Source of the DNA: Branchiostoma floridae
Lineage: Eukaryota; Chordata; Leptocardii; Amphioxiformes; Branchiostomatidae
Assembly: GCF_000003815.2 (NCBI RefSeq)
Contig: NC_049982.1
Coordinates: forward strand, 27,534,648 to 27,598,647
DNA: 64,000 nt
Reading direction: 5' to 3'
The notes beneath the pieces were generated by a model. The model saw only the letters and a list, made by a program, of their open reading frames with translations. It ran no database searches and was not told where the DNA came from. Position 1 is the stretch's first letter. Each line of letters begins with the position of its first letter. Shown in pieces: positions 45,401-60,400 of the stretch. The position numbers and the translations under genes were made by a program.

Positions 45401-48400
45401 TTATTCATGAGAAGCTCAAATTGACCTGCAGGCCGCTTTTCATTGAGGTCATAAGGGAGGTAGGGGTCAGATAGATATTGATTAAATCAACAGATATCAC
45501 AGAGCATTAGTAGAGCGAAAGCTCAGCGTTATTTGTTTAGTAACAAGTATAAGAGTTCAAAATCTACCTATTTATAACGACGAAAGACTTTCATGTTGGC
45601 AACAGATTGCGAACATGTGTTGGAGTTAAAAAGCAACCGTGGTGTGCGTACCAACATATGTATCGAAGTCGGTTATTGCCCAAACCTAGACCTTCATTAC
45701 ATGAAATGATCAAACCCAATCTGCTGCATTTTTCTTTTAGATGAGATGGAGCCATCGTTTCTATCTTGCCCCGGTGACATCACAGCTGTGGCCCCATCCC
45801 AAAAGACGGAGGCAGCGGTTCTGTGGTCGGTCCCGAAAGCAACAGACAACTCCGGCTTAACACCTACGGTAGATGTAGACATGACGACTTCTGGAGGACC
45901 GGTGAACGTTCTTCAACGAACTCCTCCACTATGGATTCCTGAAGGCCGGTACTTTGTCCAGTACACTGCAACTGACAATGCCGGGAATACTGCAACTTGC
46001 AACTTCACCATAAACGTTCAAGGTACAGTGCAGGTCCACTATAAATGCATCAGTTACGCATTGCATGCACATGTACATGTGCATATGCAAGTATAATGTA
46101 TCTGTTAGTTGAAATGGCAAGTTAGTTATTAAATGTACATCAACAACCACAAAGGTAAGGTGAAAACCGCAACACTGGGTAAACGTAAATAAAAGGAAGT
46201 TATGATAATGGTGAAATGGTAGCTGCAGAAGACAAAATTTATACAATGACAATGTGTGATGTCAGATGCAACAGATTCTCTATCCTACAAAAGGCCTTTG
46301 AGAATCCTTATCATGATGAGTGTGCTTGATCGAGAATAACTCTCACTAGTGTTTCAGATAAATCTCAAGCTGGTTTGCTGGTTTGAAAGTTTACGATTTT
46401 CGTTTTTATTTTCATGATCAGTGACAAGGTGCAGCCAACTTGCTCAGCCAGCAAATGGTGCTACTGCCCCAAGTCCGTGTGGTGTTCTTCGTGGCTCCAA
46501 GTGCAAGTTCACATGCAATAGAGGATATGAACTTGTAGGTCACGGTGAATCCATCTGCGATGATGATGGTTCGTGGACTAACCCAGTTCCAACATGTGAA
46601 GGTAATGTTTTTTTTTCTAGATAAATATAAGTTATTCTTTACCACGTAACAAGAACTGAAGGTCATTTCAAGGTGTGATCCTAAGGCCATTCAAAGGTTA
46701 CGGATTACATTGTAACTATAAAAGCATCTATTCGCCCTAGGTCAGAAACATCATGATTGAGACCAGCTAAATTGCTCACTATGAGTGAGGACCAACTGAC
46801 CCAATAGGCGACTCGGGGGTTTCGAAGGCTGCTAGGGAAATTCCCTACCCCAGTTAATCTAAAGTTATGTTTATGTCACGCCAACCTAGAATTGCAGTTG
46901 CCATACCGCGTCTACTAAGATGATATCTGAAACTGTTTAAAAAAAAAGGTAGTCTCATAGCCCTTTCGGAGGCCGTTTGTGTGCCTTAGGCACGGTATTG
47001 GAAGGTGGAGCCCATTCCTCTCCTTCCACCACCCTAAACGAAGTCAGGTACCCTTTTTTTACACCTGGGTGGAGTCAGAAAAGTCGTTTCAAGTGCCTTT
47101 CCCAGGGGCAAAATTGCTGCATGGTTGGTATTCCATGGGATTCGAACCCATGACCTCTGGGTTCTAGTACGAAGACCCTGAATTTTACACCAACACGACG
47201 CTACTGAGAAATCTCTTTGAGTTGGAAGTCAAAAAGACGTGGTGCTACACTTCTGGAGACTATTACTCACTACACCTACATTCATGATTAAAATGTCTAC
47301 GTTTATCTATTGTATGAAATACAACTTCTTGGTTCGTTATGTACAGTTGTGCACTGTTCATCGTTGTCTGTACCTCCCAACGCTACCATGTCCGGGTGCT
47401 ACGGGACCAGTACGGTGCCGTACGGAAGGGTTTGCTACTTCGACTGCAAGGCCAGATACAGGGTCAAAACAGGGTCACGGTCACGTCAGTGCTTGGCTGA
47501 CGGATCATGGTCGGGAGATGAACTTGAATGTGAAGGTACTCACTGACATTGACAATGAAATTTCATGAATGCCTATTCATATTTTTCTTATATCTTCTTT
47601 AAGATCGTGTAGAGGTTTCCAATGCATCGTAGTTAGATAAAGACATTAGATATCTGTATCTGTATCTATATAGCCCGGGTATAACCACCCTTCGGCGTAA
47701 CACACCAGCAAATATGTGAGCAAATCTTCCTTTGTTAGATGTGCATTTCTGTTTACATTTTGTGGCATTAACAAAGGTATTAGTACGTATTACGTATAAC
47801 TACATCTTTATACAATGAAATTGCTCTTCGTGCATATAGACATATGAATGGATTGAAATCCATGTAGTTGACTTGGAAAGTGTAAAACTTTTAAGAATGA
47901 TATATACCAAGTATTATCAATTAGTCAATGATATGATTTTAATCCTAATTGTGAAAGTGATATCTTGATCACTTATTAGTTGAAGGAATGACAATAAGTA
48001 CTACTAGCTTGCTATGTAACTCAATATTGACCATTGGTAGATTTGCAGATCTGTAACTCATCATTCTTCTGTTTCAGCGGAAACTTGTTCTGGTCTTACC
48101 ATTCCACCCAATGGTGACATAAACCCTTCACCTTGTACTTCCGGGTCAACCTATGGTACTGTTTGCTATCTGAGTTGTGAGGCGGGGTACCAGACAATCG
48201 GACCAACAGAACAAACATGCAACCGTGGTGGTCTGTGGTCTAATCAAGGCAAACCGACTACTTGTGTTGGTAAGAAGACTTTTACCTCGTTGAATTTTCA
48301 CAATTGCTTTTGCTTATTATCTAACCTTATATTGTCTTCCTCTCACTTGGTAGTGTTACTAGAAAAGTAGGTCACCATTTGGTTGTGTTTCCATATGCAA

Positions 48401-51400
48401 ATTTAGAGTGAGTAATGTTTGCTCCATGGTAGGGGCATCTCGGTTGGGGTTGCGCCCATCTTTCTGCTGTTGGAGAACATAACACGAGGTCCAAAGTCAT
48501 ATCCAGTTACTTGAGTAACTGCTTTTTTTGCGTATCTTCTTACCCTGGTGTCTTAGTTTCATCGACTTATAGTTGAATAAAGCTTATTTGCTCTCACATC
48601 CATCTAAACCTTCCAACGCAGTTTATGAATGATCATACACTTTTGATAATTGTTGCACGATAGGTACCTTCAGTGTGGTCAGGAAGAGGTATACACTGCT
48701 CATCGCAGTATAAGTGTTATTACTACAATCATTGTCTTTCTGAATAGTTTAATTGGTCAATTTACAGACGTGCAACCGCCTACCTTCAACAACAGCTGTC
48801 CGACAAGCCAAACTCTGTATGCAGACCCGGGGGAGACTACAGCAACAGTCACATGGACCGAACCTACCGCGACAGACAACGCAGGGGATCCACATGTGAC
48901 CCTCGTTGAAGGAAAAGGACCAGGTACTTTGCTACATTTGCAACTTTACTGTTACTTTTTCTGCAGCGTTCGTAGTGGTGTTTGTAGCCATAGTTGTGTT
49001 TTAGCAACACAAGGCCACACTGACTTAATTTTATGGATCACATCCGCGCACGCATTAACTTTTGCCTGAGTGTTTAAAATGTGGCCACATATGATTCAAT
49101 AGTATCCATGCACTGTAAGTCAGCGATATGTTATGCAGAAGTAAGCATTTAAGTTATATACTATTCAAATAAGGCGATGCCCACACTAACTGGTGATATT
49201 GCATGGCAAAAGTATGGAGTCCATTAACCATAGTTTCTACACTGACATACTTTTTTTACATACATTTATAATTGTTCCATACAAATGTGATCAGAACAGC
49301 ATCTTCAAGAGTCAGGTGGGATTATATAGTTTGCGCACAAAGTAATGAAATATTAATCGTATCATATTCTGAATGAAAATTACCAAATTGGTCTTGCAGG
49401 ATCTACCTTTGACGAAGGAAAACATTCCATCAGGTACACTGCTGTGGACTCAGCAGGAGGCAACGCCGACTGCTCATTCGAGATTATAGTAAAAGGTAAG
49501 CTTCAATATTCAAAGTTATTTGGTGGTAAATACAATTCAACTTCAAATACGCTTAGAATAATGTTGATTTTTGAAACATACAGACTAGGGGTGGGTAAGC
49601 CTCCCGAAACGTTAACGGCTGCTGGTGTAATCTGTTCATTTTCGAATCGGTCCAACATCCGGTCCACAGCGACTTTTTTCAAGTCTGTTTTTTTTTCTGG
49701 TACCGTTCAATAAGAAAAACAGGTTTTCTACACACCCTAGCTTTCTTTTCGCTTGACTGTGTTTCAGCGGTATATTGCTCCACGTTGAACGCTCCAACTA
49801 GTGGCAAAATAACGTGTGACCAAAACGACAGGCGGTATGGGACAACGTGCCAGTTCCAGTGTAACCGGGGGTACCAACTAGTTGGAAATGGCACAGCTTC
49901 TTGCGACAAAACTCAAGGCAACGTTGGATTCTGGACATCATCAGCTCCAAGTTGTGAGGGTATGCAGATCCTTTTTATAGAAAAATAATTTTGAACTGAT
50001 TCGTAATAGTCATACTGCCCCAATGACCCACTAGAAGGTAAAGGGCTGGGTGAAGTGAGATAACTATGATGATAATAGATAGAAATACAAACAGATGAGA
50101 ATGTTTTGGTCAACAAAATTGGATATCAAATAACACCCCATAGGTAAGTTAAACACAAATAGTTGTCTAAATTTGCGAAGTAAGTATTTCGTTTTGTTGT
50201 TTGAAAATAAAACTTTTAAGGCCCATACCTTTTTGACAAATTAAGGTAAATGTTTGAATGATGAACAGTTTGGTAATTTCTATAAAATTGGTATCTTCCT
50301 ACCGATTCAAATTGAAAATACTGATGTATAAATTTTGCCCCTCCCTTGGAAAATTGATTTTTTGTTTTAATAGTGCATAATGAGTGCATAAAAAGATCAT
50401 AAAATCATGCTGGATGATGGAGTAAAGGCCCCTCTACTACCAAATTAGGACATTTTCTGTAAGGTGGGTGCAACGAAATCATATTTTTAGGACCTGGCTC
50501 TTGTACCAACAGGACAAGCCGATGTCTGACATTAAAGATGTTGTCCTAGTTCAACTGATTTAATTTTTCTTGATATCATATTTGACTATAGCTGTAACAT
50601 GCCCAAGTCTGGACACCCCTACTCATGGGGTCAAGTCTGGATGCAACAAAGCACAGGAGGACTACAACACTATCTGTACCTTCTACTGCAACAAGGGATA
50701 CAGACCAAAGATCAGCATTCAACGCACTTGTCAGCAGAATGGGACATGGTCTGGGGTGGATCTAACATGCACAGGTGAGGGTCAATGAAATATTTCGTCC
50801 TATTGTAAAACCCTTGTCCTGCTGAGCCCGTTTGTATACGGGATGGACATATTTAACACTTGTCATGCTTAGCTGTATTTTTATGAGTTTGGGGTATTTC
50901 TCATGTAAAAGAAGCATACCACTGCAAAGCCCATCGAATTAGGAAGTAAGTCTGCAGCAGCAGCACAGAAAAGGTGACGTTTTACTTATCTAATAAAGCC
51001 ATCAGCTTTGGGAAGTTAAACTGACCAAAAAGCCAGCAGGACATGGGTATAATAAAACAAACAAAAGTCACAAGCTAGGGGACAGTCATTTTTCCTAGTA
51101 GTACATATTACATACATCCAACATCTATCTAATTACCAAATATCATGAAAATCCATCCAGAGGTTTTATAGTTGTATGCTGACCACAAATATCCGTAGAC
51201 ACAGACACAAACAATTATGCCTCCCTTTTTTATTTAGATAATAAACATGCTATTTTTTAACGCTCATGACACTTCAGCTATAGCTGGATACAAGAGATGA
51301 TAATTATGCTGAATGCAAGCTAACTTACTGCGAGCTAAAGGCTATCTACAGCAGCAGCTATATAGCTATATTTGAATCACGATTTATGAATTTGTAATTG

Positions 51401-54400
51401 TTATCTGCAGTTGACACATGTACACCCCTGAGCTCAATACAAAATGGCAACATCACCCAAAACGTGTGTACATCGAAGCCAAGCTACAACACCATGTGCA
51501 CATATTCCTGCGAGGCCGGATATACCTTGACAGGTTCTCGCATCAACAAATGCCTAGAAGAAGGTCAATGGCAGAATAGAGATACTGTGTCCTGCCAAGG
51601 TATGCTGTGCATTGTCTTCTTTACAACTGTCAGTAGATAGGGGTTTGGACTAGGGACCCTATCCCACAAGACAGCATTTATCTACAGTAGCTCTTCTACT
51701 TTCTCTTCTACTCAACAGAAGCTAATTGACTCAGTTGCATCAACCACGCCTTTACTTTTGACTTACATTTGTTTCCCATTTGGTATCTAAAAGTTGCGTG
51801 AATCCTTTGCATAACAATTAATAGGGCACAAACCTGCTTTTAAATAAGATCCCCTCAGTGTTATTGACGAAAAGTACCGGGTTCAACCTTAAACGTTTGA
51901 CCGTTTTCAAAATGAAGTCCATTTGCTTGAAAAATTTAGCTATCACTTGGATGTCTAGCATTTGTCGATATGTCAGTAGATAGGTTTGGCAAATTGTTTT
52001 GGCAAATATGATTTTTATAATATGTGCCTCATTTTCCACACGTATTCACTTTTACTGTTCGCATGGCTCTATCACAAATACACACCTGACATTTACATAA
52101 CATATTAGAAAGCCTTAGTGTTGATTTGACTAATTTCTTCCGGCAAAAAATCAAATACTATTCCTGATTTGAATGCGATTATTTCAATATCTTGATATTC
52201 AAGGGAATTTGAATATCATATCTACGTATCTAAGTACAATGCTAGTCTTTTAAGTATTGATTCTTAAACTTTGAACTGTTGACAGATGTGGCAAAGCCGG
52301 TGTTTCACGGATGTCCCGGGGACACCCACGTCACAGCTGACGGGGGAGAGGGAAGTGTCAACGTCACATGGACTACACCAATTGCAACAGATTCAACCGG
52401 TGATTTGCACCACAGTTCCGTCCACGTTGACGACTTGTAGCCCCAATCCTGTAGTAATGTCAGCACTTATAAAAGTGTACATTAAAGGAAGAATTAATTG
52501 GAAACAATCTACTAATGCGACATCAGAATTCTCAAAGGCACACAAACTTTAGACAATACCAGTGAGCTAGTCTTTTATCTTTTTAATTTCAATTCATAGA
52601 AACTCGATAGCAATTTTCTTTGTACATAACCAAGATTAGTGTTTTATTCAGGCGACGTTTCAAAGACTGTATGGCACCTTCCTGAGCACCTTCTGGCACC
52701 TACCTGAGTAATGCTGACTATATTAATGCTCTATTGCACACTGTAGCTAGATGTAATGTATTGGTTACTATTAATTTAGCATTCTTTTTAAAGAATTCAT
52801 GGATTTATTAAAACTCGTTTCTATTAGGTATTGCTCCTACTATTTCGGCGATGGGAGTGAAAACTGTGTTTACCGAGGGTTCACACCATGTGATCTACAC
52901 TGCTGAAGATGGCGCTGGAAACAGAGCAAAATGCCAGTTTACCGTCATGGTCACAGGTAAGAATGAATAACCAATTTGTTAAAATACTATTCATACATAA
53001 TCTTTATGCATTGAAGTTTCAGCTAGCGATCAATATGCCCCACATAGTGTAATTGGATAAAGATCTCTACTGTACATTTTTTGCCAAATCGAGCTATTAG
53101 TAAAGGTCATAGAAGGCAAAAAATCAAAGTTTTAATGCACAACAGTTGTAGCGGACTACTAGTACAATGGAAGGCAAAGCGTTGTCTAAGATTCCCGGAT
53201 AGTTACATTAATCTAGTACAATCTATAGTGTCTATGCTATAACATATCGGTAATGTATAAGGTAAATATTTGTTTCCTTCTGAGTTTATAAGCTATAACA
53301 TGTTATTAGAAGACAAAATGTACAATGTAAGGTAAATAGGTATACATTATGAAACTGCCGGTTATCTACATCAATAAGGAACAATCTACATGTAAACACA
53401 ATTTTCATGCTACAAAATAGAAGACCAAATGTGCAATGCAAGGTAAAACGCTGTACAGTATGAGACTGCTGGTTATCTACATTAATACAGAACAATCTAC
53501 ATTTGAACACAGTTTGTATGCTACAAAATATTGATAGAAGACGCGGTGAACAAAGTTATGAATATTACTCATTTCAAGAAACCATTTTCACTTGATAGTG
53601 CACCGATGTAAAGCCCTTCCACCGCCATCGTTTGGTCAGTTCATCCACACCTGCAACAATTTGGAAGGAAGCAGTTGTAGTATGGAGTGTCACATGGGAT
53701 ATCGTCTCACCGGCTCTGCTACTAGAACCTGCGTCGTGACCAACAACGGTACAACAAGCTACTGGGACGGAGTGGAGACCAAATGCGACAGTAGGTTTAC
53801 AAAGTAACTTAAGATTTGAAAGTAACTGACATATGTTTACTTATTTTTTTCTTGTTTATTGCTGCTGGACAATATCTATCCCTTTATACACAGCAATGCT
53901 TCTGTCTGGTTCATTGCTGATAGACAAATGAGTATAAACTTTATATACATAACGATATTTTTACGTTTATGACCGCATTATTAGCAGCGAAAATTTCCTG
54001 CAGTATGAAGTAGAACCAATCAGTGTTGTCCTGAAGAATGTGCCGGACGATCATTGAAACATAGACTGTGATTGTACTTGTACTGTGTCTTATGTACGCC
54101 AGAAGAATGCTTTAGTTGTGAGGATATAAAATGTACTGATGTTATCTGATACATTGTCTCTTGGCAGTTTACAGATGCAGCCCTCTGCCCAAGCCTACTC
54201 ACGGGACCCTAACCCCAACTAGTTGCTCTGGCCAGCCGGTAGCTGGCACACAGTGTAGCTTCCATTGTGAATCTGGTTTCGAGATGCAAAATGGCATCAA
54301 CACGACACTCTGCAACGCAACAGGCCACTGGTCACCCAGTGTCTCCTCTACACCTTCGTGTAAAGGTTCGTTCTTTCGTTCAGACCGTTGTAGTGCCATA

Positions 54401-57400
54401 GTGTCATATAGTACAGGGTTTCCGTGCTGTTTCTGTAACTGGGTATTTTTACAGGGATGGGTTGCTAGCTATTCCCCCTTAGATATCCTCGAGGTAGCTC
54501 TTTGAACATGAAGCCCCCATTTTACGTACCTTCAGAAGGTGGAGCCCCAACCGAATGCGGCCCATACCGAGATGTCCAATTCTTCAAGACCGGGATCTCC
54601 CAGTTACCGACTGCTTGAAACCAGGAGGCTGTGAGACTCCTACCAGTTAAGCTACAGGGTCATCCCTGAATGGCTTAGTGTTGACATGTATGAAGAGTAT
54701 TTCAAATGCTTCAAATACATCGAAATCAGAAGTTAGTGTCTATCAAGAAGTGTGTAAAGACATATCATGAAGTATCAAAAATCAAATGAACTTGATATAT
54801 TATTGATTTCAGTGAAATGTTACAAAATATCATGAAATATTATGAAGTATGAAAATCAAAATCAAATCAACTTAATATATTATTACTGTCTGTGTATTGT
54901 AGATGTTCAGCCACCAGTCTTCACCAGCTGCCCAAGTGACGTGTATCGAGAGCCAGCAGCAGGGTTAGGGACTGTACTCGTGAATTGGGACAAACCAACA
55001 GTTATAGACAACACGGCGGTAAGCATCGCGGTATCACCAAACGGTACAGAGCCGCCCACGGTCTTCTCTGTTGGGACACATATTATAACGTACACTGCAA
55101 CGGACTCGGCTGGACTGACAGCAACATGCAGTTTCATGGTCAACATCAGAGGTATACTTTTCATTTTCAAGTCATTTAACGTTTTCGACAATGGATAGAA
55201 TCAATTTTCTGAAGATGTTCTCATTCACAGAAGAACGTGTCGAGTGGATATTATCAGAGCTCAACTACTACTAGTACTTGTTAGTGGTAGTATGATTGAA
55301 AATGCTGGTTGGATTGATTGCAACCTTATTAGTGTCGTGTAATACAGAGCAAGTTACACGTGCCAATTACTCATTGCACTAATTACCATCGGGATGGCTC
55401 CTGAGGCGTCGCCAAAACTTTAATAGCAAACCACAAAGTTTGCCATGTGTTACATTCTAATTGTCGAAAATTGATTCAACAGACAACGAAAAACCAAACA
55501 TCACTTGCCCGAATGACGTTGAAGTAAAGACCAGTACCGTGCCCGTTGAAGTCACGTGGGCTCTGCCAGTCGCTGTGGTATGTATCTTTGACATGTGAGA
55601 TAAAGTGTTGTACTAAATTAGATACTTACATGTAGTGTATGCTATATGAAGTCATGTTGTGTTTAGCTCCTTTCTGGAAGTAGAAGAAGACGAAAAGCCC
55701 CCTTTTTATATATGTTATTAGACCTACTTTCTGTATGTCATGTCGGAAAGTTAGTGAAAGCCTTGGTGACATTTTAAACAATTCGTTTTGTTTCTCGTCG
55801 TCGTAAAATGAAATGCGTTTCGTCGCCCACAGCGTTTGTCATCTTTACAAATTCTTTCTTATACCGGTAATGTCTTATATTGACGTCTCCCTGCAACTAG
55901 GGGTTTAGTACTAAACTCCAGCGTTTCTTATTGCAATGAGCAAGTTGAAACATGAAATGAGCGCAAGTTCTCCTCAGTAACGTTACTCATAAAGTTACTC
56001 AAAGATTTTACTTATCAGCGTCTCCATAGCAGAAAGTTCTCTTTTGAGCCGATGAAAGTTTTTTTTTGCAAAACTTGCCTGCTTGGGGTACATATACAAG
56101 GACACTGTTGATATGTATTACATTGTATCATTATCACTTTAAATAATCTGTATATATCCATCCATTAGTCAGATATTTACCATTATCAAATCTTTTGTTT
56201 GATTCTTTCTGATTGTTGAGGTTGAATCATCAAAGCTATTGATATTACGTATCTTGAATGTAAGTTCATCTGTGATGGTAGTCAACATTATGTTACAATT
56301 TTGATACCTTATATCAGTACACATAATAAATTTAGTGCTTGCCAACAAGCTTTCGATCAGTCCTCCGATCCTTATCATGTTGAAATGACCCAAAGCCTAA
56401 GTCACACATCCAGACAGAAGGTGTGACGTCAGCAAAGGGTCAAAGGTGTTTGGCAGTCGGTATCGGCCCCCGTCTTGGTTGAGGGAAGGTTGAAGATAAC
56501 GAATCAATGTGAACCGCTAACAATTCATTATTGCTTTCAGGATAATTCTGAGGAACGGCCAACAGTCACTTCCCTAAGCCACTTTGACCCTGGTGACGAC
56601 TTCCGGTACGGACCAGAGCTTATAGCGTACGAAGCAACTGACGGGTCCGGAAACCGTGCGACATGTACCTTCAAGGTCTTGGTAAAAGGTAAGTGTTTAT
56701 ATAAATGTATGACAATTCTATGTCTTATATAATTACTTCTTATAACCTTAGACCTTAGTCCGATTAATGTTTGAGTAAGATAAACAAAGTAGTCATTTCG
56801 TAGGGTAGACCACGTGAATGTGAACGTAACCATATTTCATTGCAAATGTTACATTTCTAGTTACAAGCTATGATGAGATGTGAGAAACCTTATACCTTGT
56901 GGATAACTCTTTTCCATTCTCGTCATCCTACCTATGCAGTTCTTGCTTGTTTTCTAATGACAATGTTTCTAATGAAAAGTAAGTATTAGTAACTTTTACA
57001 TGACCTGTGCTGTGACATGGAACCACATGACATGATACTTTTATTTCAGCAACTGACTGTCCATCATTAAATGTACCAGCCAATGGCGCTCTTGTGTGCG
57101 GCATTTGGTTCTTTGGCACATATTGTAATCCGAACTGCGAGGGAAGCGATGACTTTCCAGCGGGTTACACGCCGTCTACCTACGTCTGCGATACATCAGG
57201 GACCTGGCTCACCAGCCTTGATAGAGATGCCCCACCCGCGAGGGTGCCAATACCAGACTGTAGTGGTAAATATGTTCTCCAATATTCTATACTAAAACCT
57301 CCTACGCAGGACATCCAACGGCGAAACCGCCTGTTTGGATGTACCCTGCTTTCTCAACCGTCACTCGTAGTTCCCGTGGCCGTCGCCACAAACCAGCTGT

Positions 57401-60400
57401 CAGCTAATCGCAGTCTATTACCTTTTAGTTTTCGAAAGGGCCCTCGCATGTATAAGGGTAAGCTCATTAATATTTATAAGCAGGGTGGTCAGGTGGTTTC
57501 GTCGTTCGTTGTCCCTGCGTAGGAGGATGCTATATTTAAAGTCATGTTAAAACTCGATGAATAACTGATATTGTTGATGGTTATTTTACATCAATATCTA
57601 TTTTGGCTTGGTCATGGGATCCTAGGACTGTGAGCATTACCCAAATCAAAATGTATAAATAGCTCGTGCCGTAAACGAATTTCGATTGTTACATAAGGAA
57701 AACGTAGAACTTTATATGATTATCAAGAACAGAGCCATGTTATATCGAATAAAAAGGCACACATAAGGCAACTTATTTTTCGTATCTTTATTCATAACCA
57801 AGACATAACAAACACAGCCGACGTTAAGTTGACTGTCTGTCACCTTCCTCAGTGCAATGCTGGCTGGTACTATTCCACACTGCAGCTAGGTGTCGCTGCT
57901 AACAATTCGGTCCCAAACGTAGAGAACTGTCAAGTATGTCACACTTAAGCTGCAGTGTGGAATGGTACCAGAGTACCCCCATGCATTAATTCTTGGTCGG
58001 AAGTCCTCCTAGGAGATGGAAACTCCAGATAACAAACCTGCCTCTACTGGGGCCGTCCTACACGTGGTATGCAGTTCTTTTCCCTGTGAGACTTAGTGCG
58101 CCAGTAGACGATAGGACGCACTTAAAAAGTCATGTGCAGGCCAGGCAAACGACGAGTTACTGCCTGCCTACCATTGTTTTCCTAGACAGATGGAAAAACT
58201 ATGTGAAAAACCCAAATAAAGAAATAAAGGATGCCAACAACAACCTGAGGAAGGTGACAGACGGTTATGTTAACATTAGCTGTAATGTTATGACTTCGTT
58301 TTGTACAAAGTACCTTGTTATCTAGTGATGTAGTGAGTCGCCAACCTAATGAAATTATTATGGTACTAATCATGATGTATGCGAATTACAGAAACATCAC
58401 CACCCACCGCAGATAGGCAAGGCTACATCAACTTCTACTACAGCGGGAACTGCAGTGACCCTGCTGTACAGCAGCAAATCAAGATCAGCTTTATCGATGA
58501 GGTCACCAAACGATTCTATGTAGTTTGTAGACATGCGCTGATAAGGGACAGAGACAGCGGAGGATGCACCATTAAGCAAGTTTTCGTAAGTATATGCGCA
58601 GTAAATTTTTGCAGCCCCTCAAACTAACTCTTATCTCTTACTTTATCTATGTTACTGTATGATATGCGAGAACAAAATTTGGTACTAAATGTTAATTTTG
58701 TATAAAGTGTCATCTGTGACAGGAATCGACGTAGAAAAAAAACTTGAAACGCTATTTCCGTACACAATGTAAAGCGCTTACCAACAACCTTTCTTTCTAT
58801 CAGTCCTCTGATCTTTCTCAAATTAGAATGATTCGAAGATAATGTCACGTGAACTGGGTGGAGTGTGACGTCAAAGGGTCAAAGGGGCCAGGTAGAATTA
58901 AATTGACAAATCTTCATTTAGGCCATCGGCCATTTCTCAACAGAGACGGGGCCGATACCAATTGCCAGGCAATTTTGACTCATTGCTGTCTTCACATTAT
59001 CACTCAGGTCACGTGACATTGGCTTCTGGTCATTTCAAGTTGAGAGGAATCAGCGGAGGAATTGTTTCATTTCTTTTCTATGACCATGTGACACTCTGTC
59101 TTTGAAATTAAAATTTTACAACAATATCATTGCTACAAAAGGTCTCCGTTCAGAATCTGTATATTTTGAATTTATACGACGTAGGTGACTTGTGGAACAC
59201 GTTCGTGGCGTTCGCTTTGGCAATCTCTGTCGAGGATGGTACGGCAGGCCCCCGACGAAGTACGCATTGAATTTACACTCACCGTTGCAGCTGGAAACAC
59301 AACTGACAACCAGACAGCTTCTGAGTCATTAGAATCCACACTTGCCACAATGGAAAGTCTGTTGGAGAGTCTTCAAAATGCAACTGATTCGGGAGAACTG
59401 CAGCTGGAAGTGGACGGGGAAACGTTGGGAGCTGTTCCTAATTCCCTACAAGCAAGCGAGTTGGTGTTGACTTGTCCAACGGGAATGGCGTGGAACAATG
59501 ACACAAAGAGATGCGGTAAGTCATGATAAGGAGGTTTCGTAGTCACTTTGTGTTTGTGACGATGGGGAATGTGTCCACACTTTCACTATTGGCATCTTAA
59601 TGATATTAGGCACGTCGACACTAACAGTAGTAGTTGCGATAAAAGTATTCAAAGATTACATGTAGATGCAGGAAGTGGCAGATCAGTGTTGATAAAACTA
59701 CTCATAAATCAATCGTGACATAGAGTCCATGGATTAGACAGAAAATTCATGTTTATGGTCTGTATATTCATGATTATCTATTTTCAATATATATAAATGC
59801 TAGTTTCATATGGCGTTGTAATGAGAGGTTGTGTTTAGGCCTGTTACCAATGATTGCTTTACACCCCCCTCTTCCCATTCATATATCTTACCAGCTAGGT
59901 AAATATCTGCGGAGAATCCCCTCGCAGTACCATTCTCAATCGCTCCATACCATGTTGTTTCCAAGAGTGTCCCTTCTTTTAAACTAAACTTATTATGCAT
60001 ATTCTCTATTTCAGTCGGCTGCCCATCAGGCTTTTACTTCGATGAACACAACGACACATGTGTGGACTGCCCTCTTGGCTCGTACCAAGACCAACATAAC
60101 CAACTGTCTTGCAAGGCGTGCCCAAATGCGACATGGACGGAAGATATTGGCAGCAAAAATGACACCTACTGTAAAGGTGAGTAACTGTTTATACTGCATG
60201 GACCTAACTATAAAAGTGTACGACGTATAAGAGGACTTGAACAACTAAGAAGAGGTAAACACACATACTAAAGTATTCATACTGCTATTTATATTATGTG
60301 AGAAATAGTTTTTACAATTTTGCTGATGTACACATACCTATCATTAGAATTTGAATTTAGCAAGAAAGCTGCTATTTTATAGAATACTTTATGTACTTTA

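Noticed and set aside
45236-45424. 62-codon plus-strand frame
   Set aside because: A shadow of CCP 4, which reads correctly in the frame fixed by exon phases.
57871-58325. 110-codon frame (57993-58325) and neighbours as a gene
   Set aside because: No domain, no fit to flanking exon phases, and it lies next to repeat sequence.
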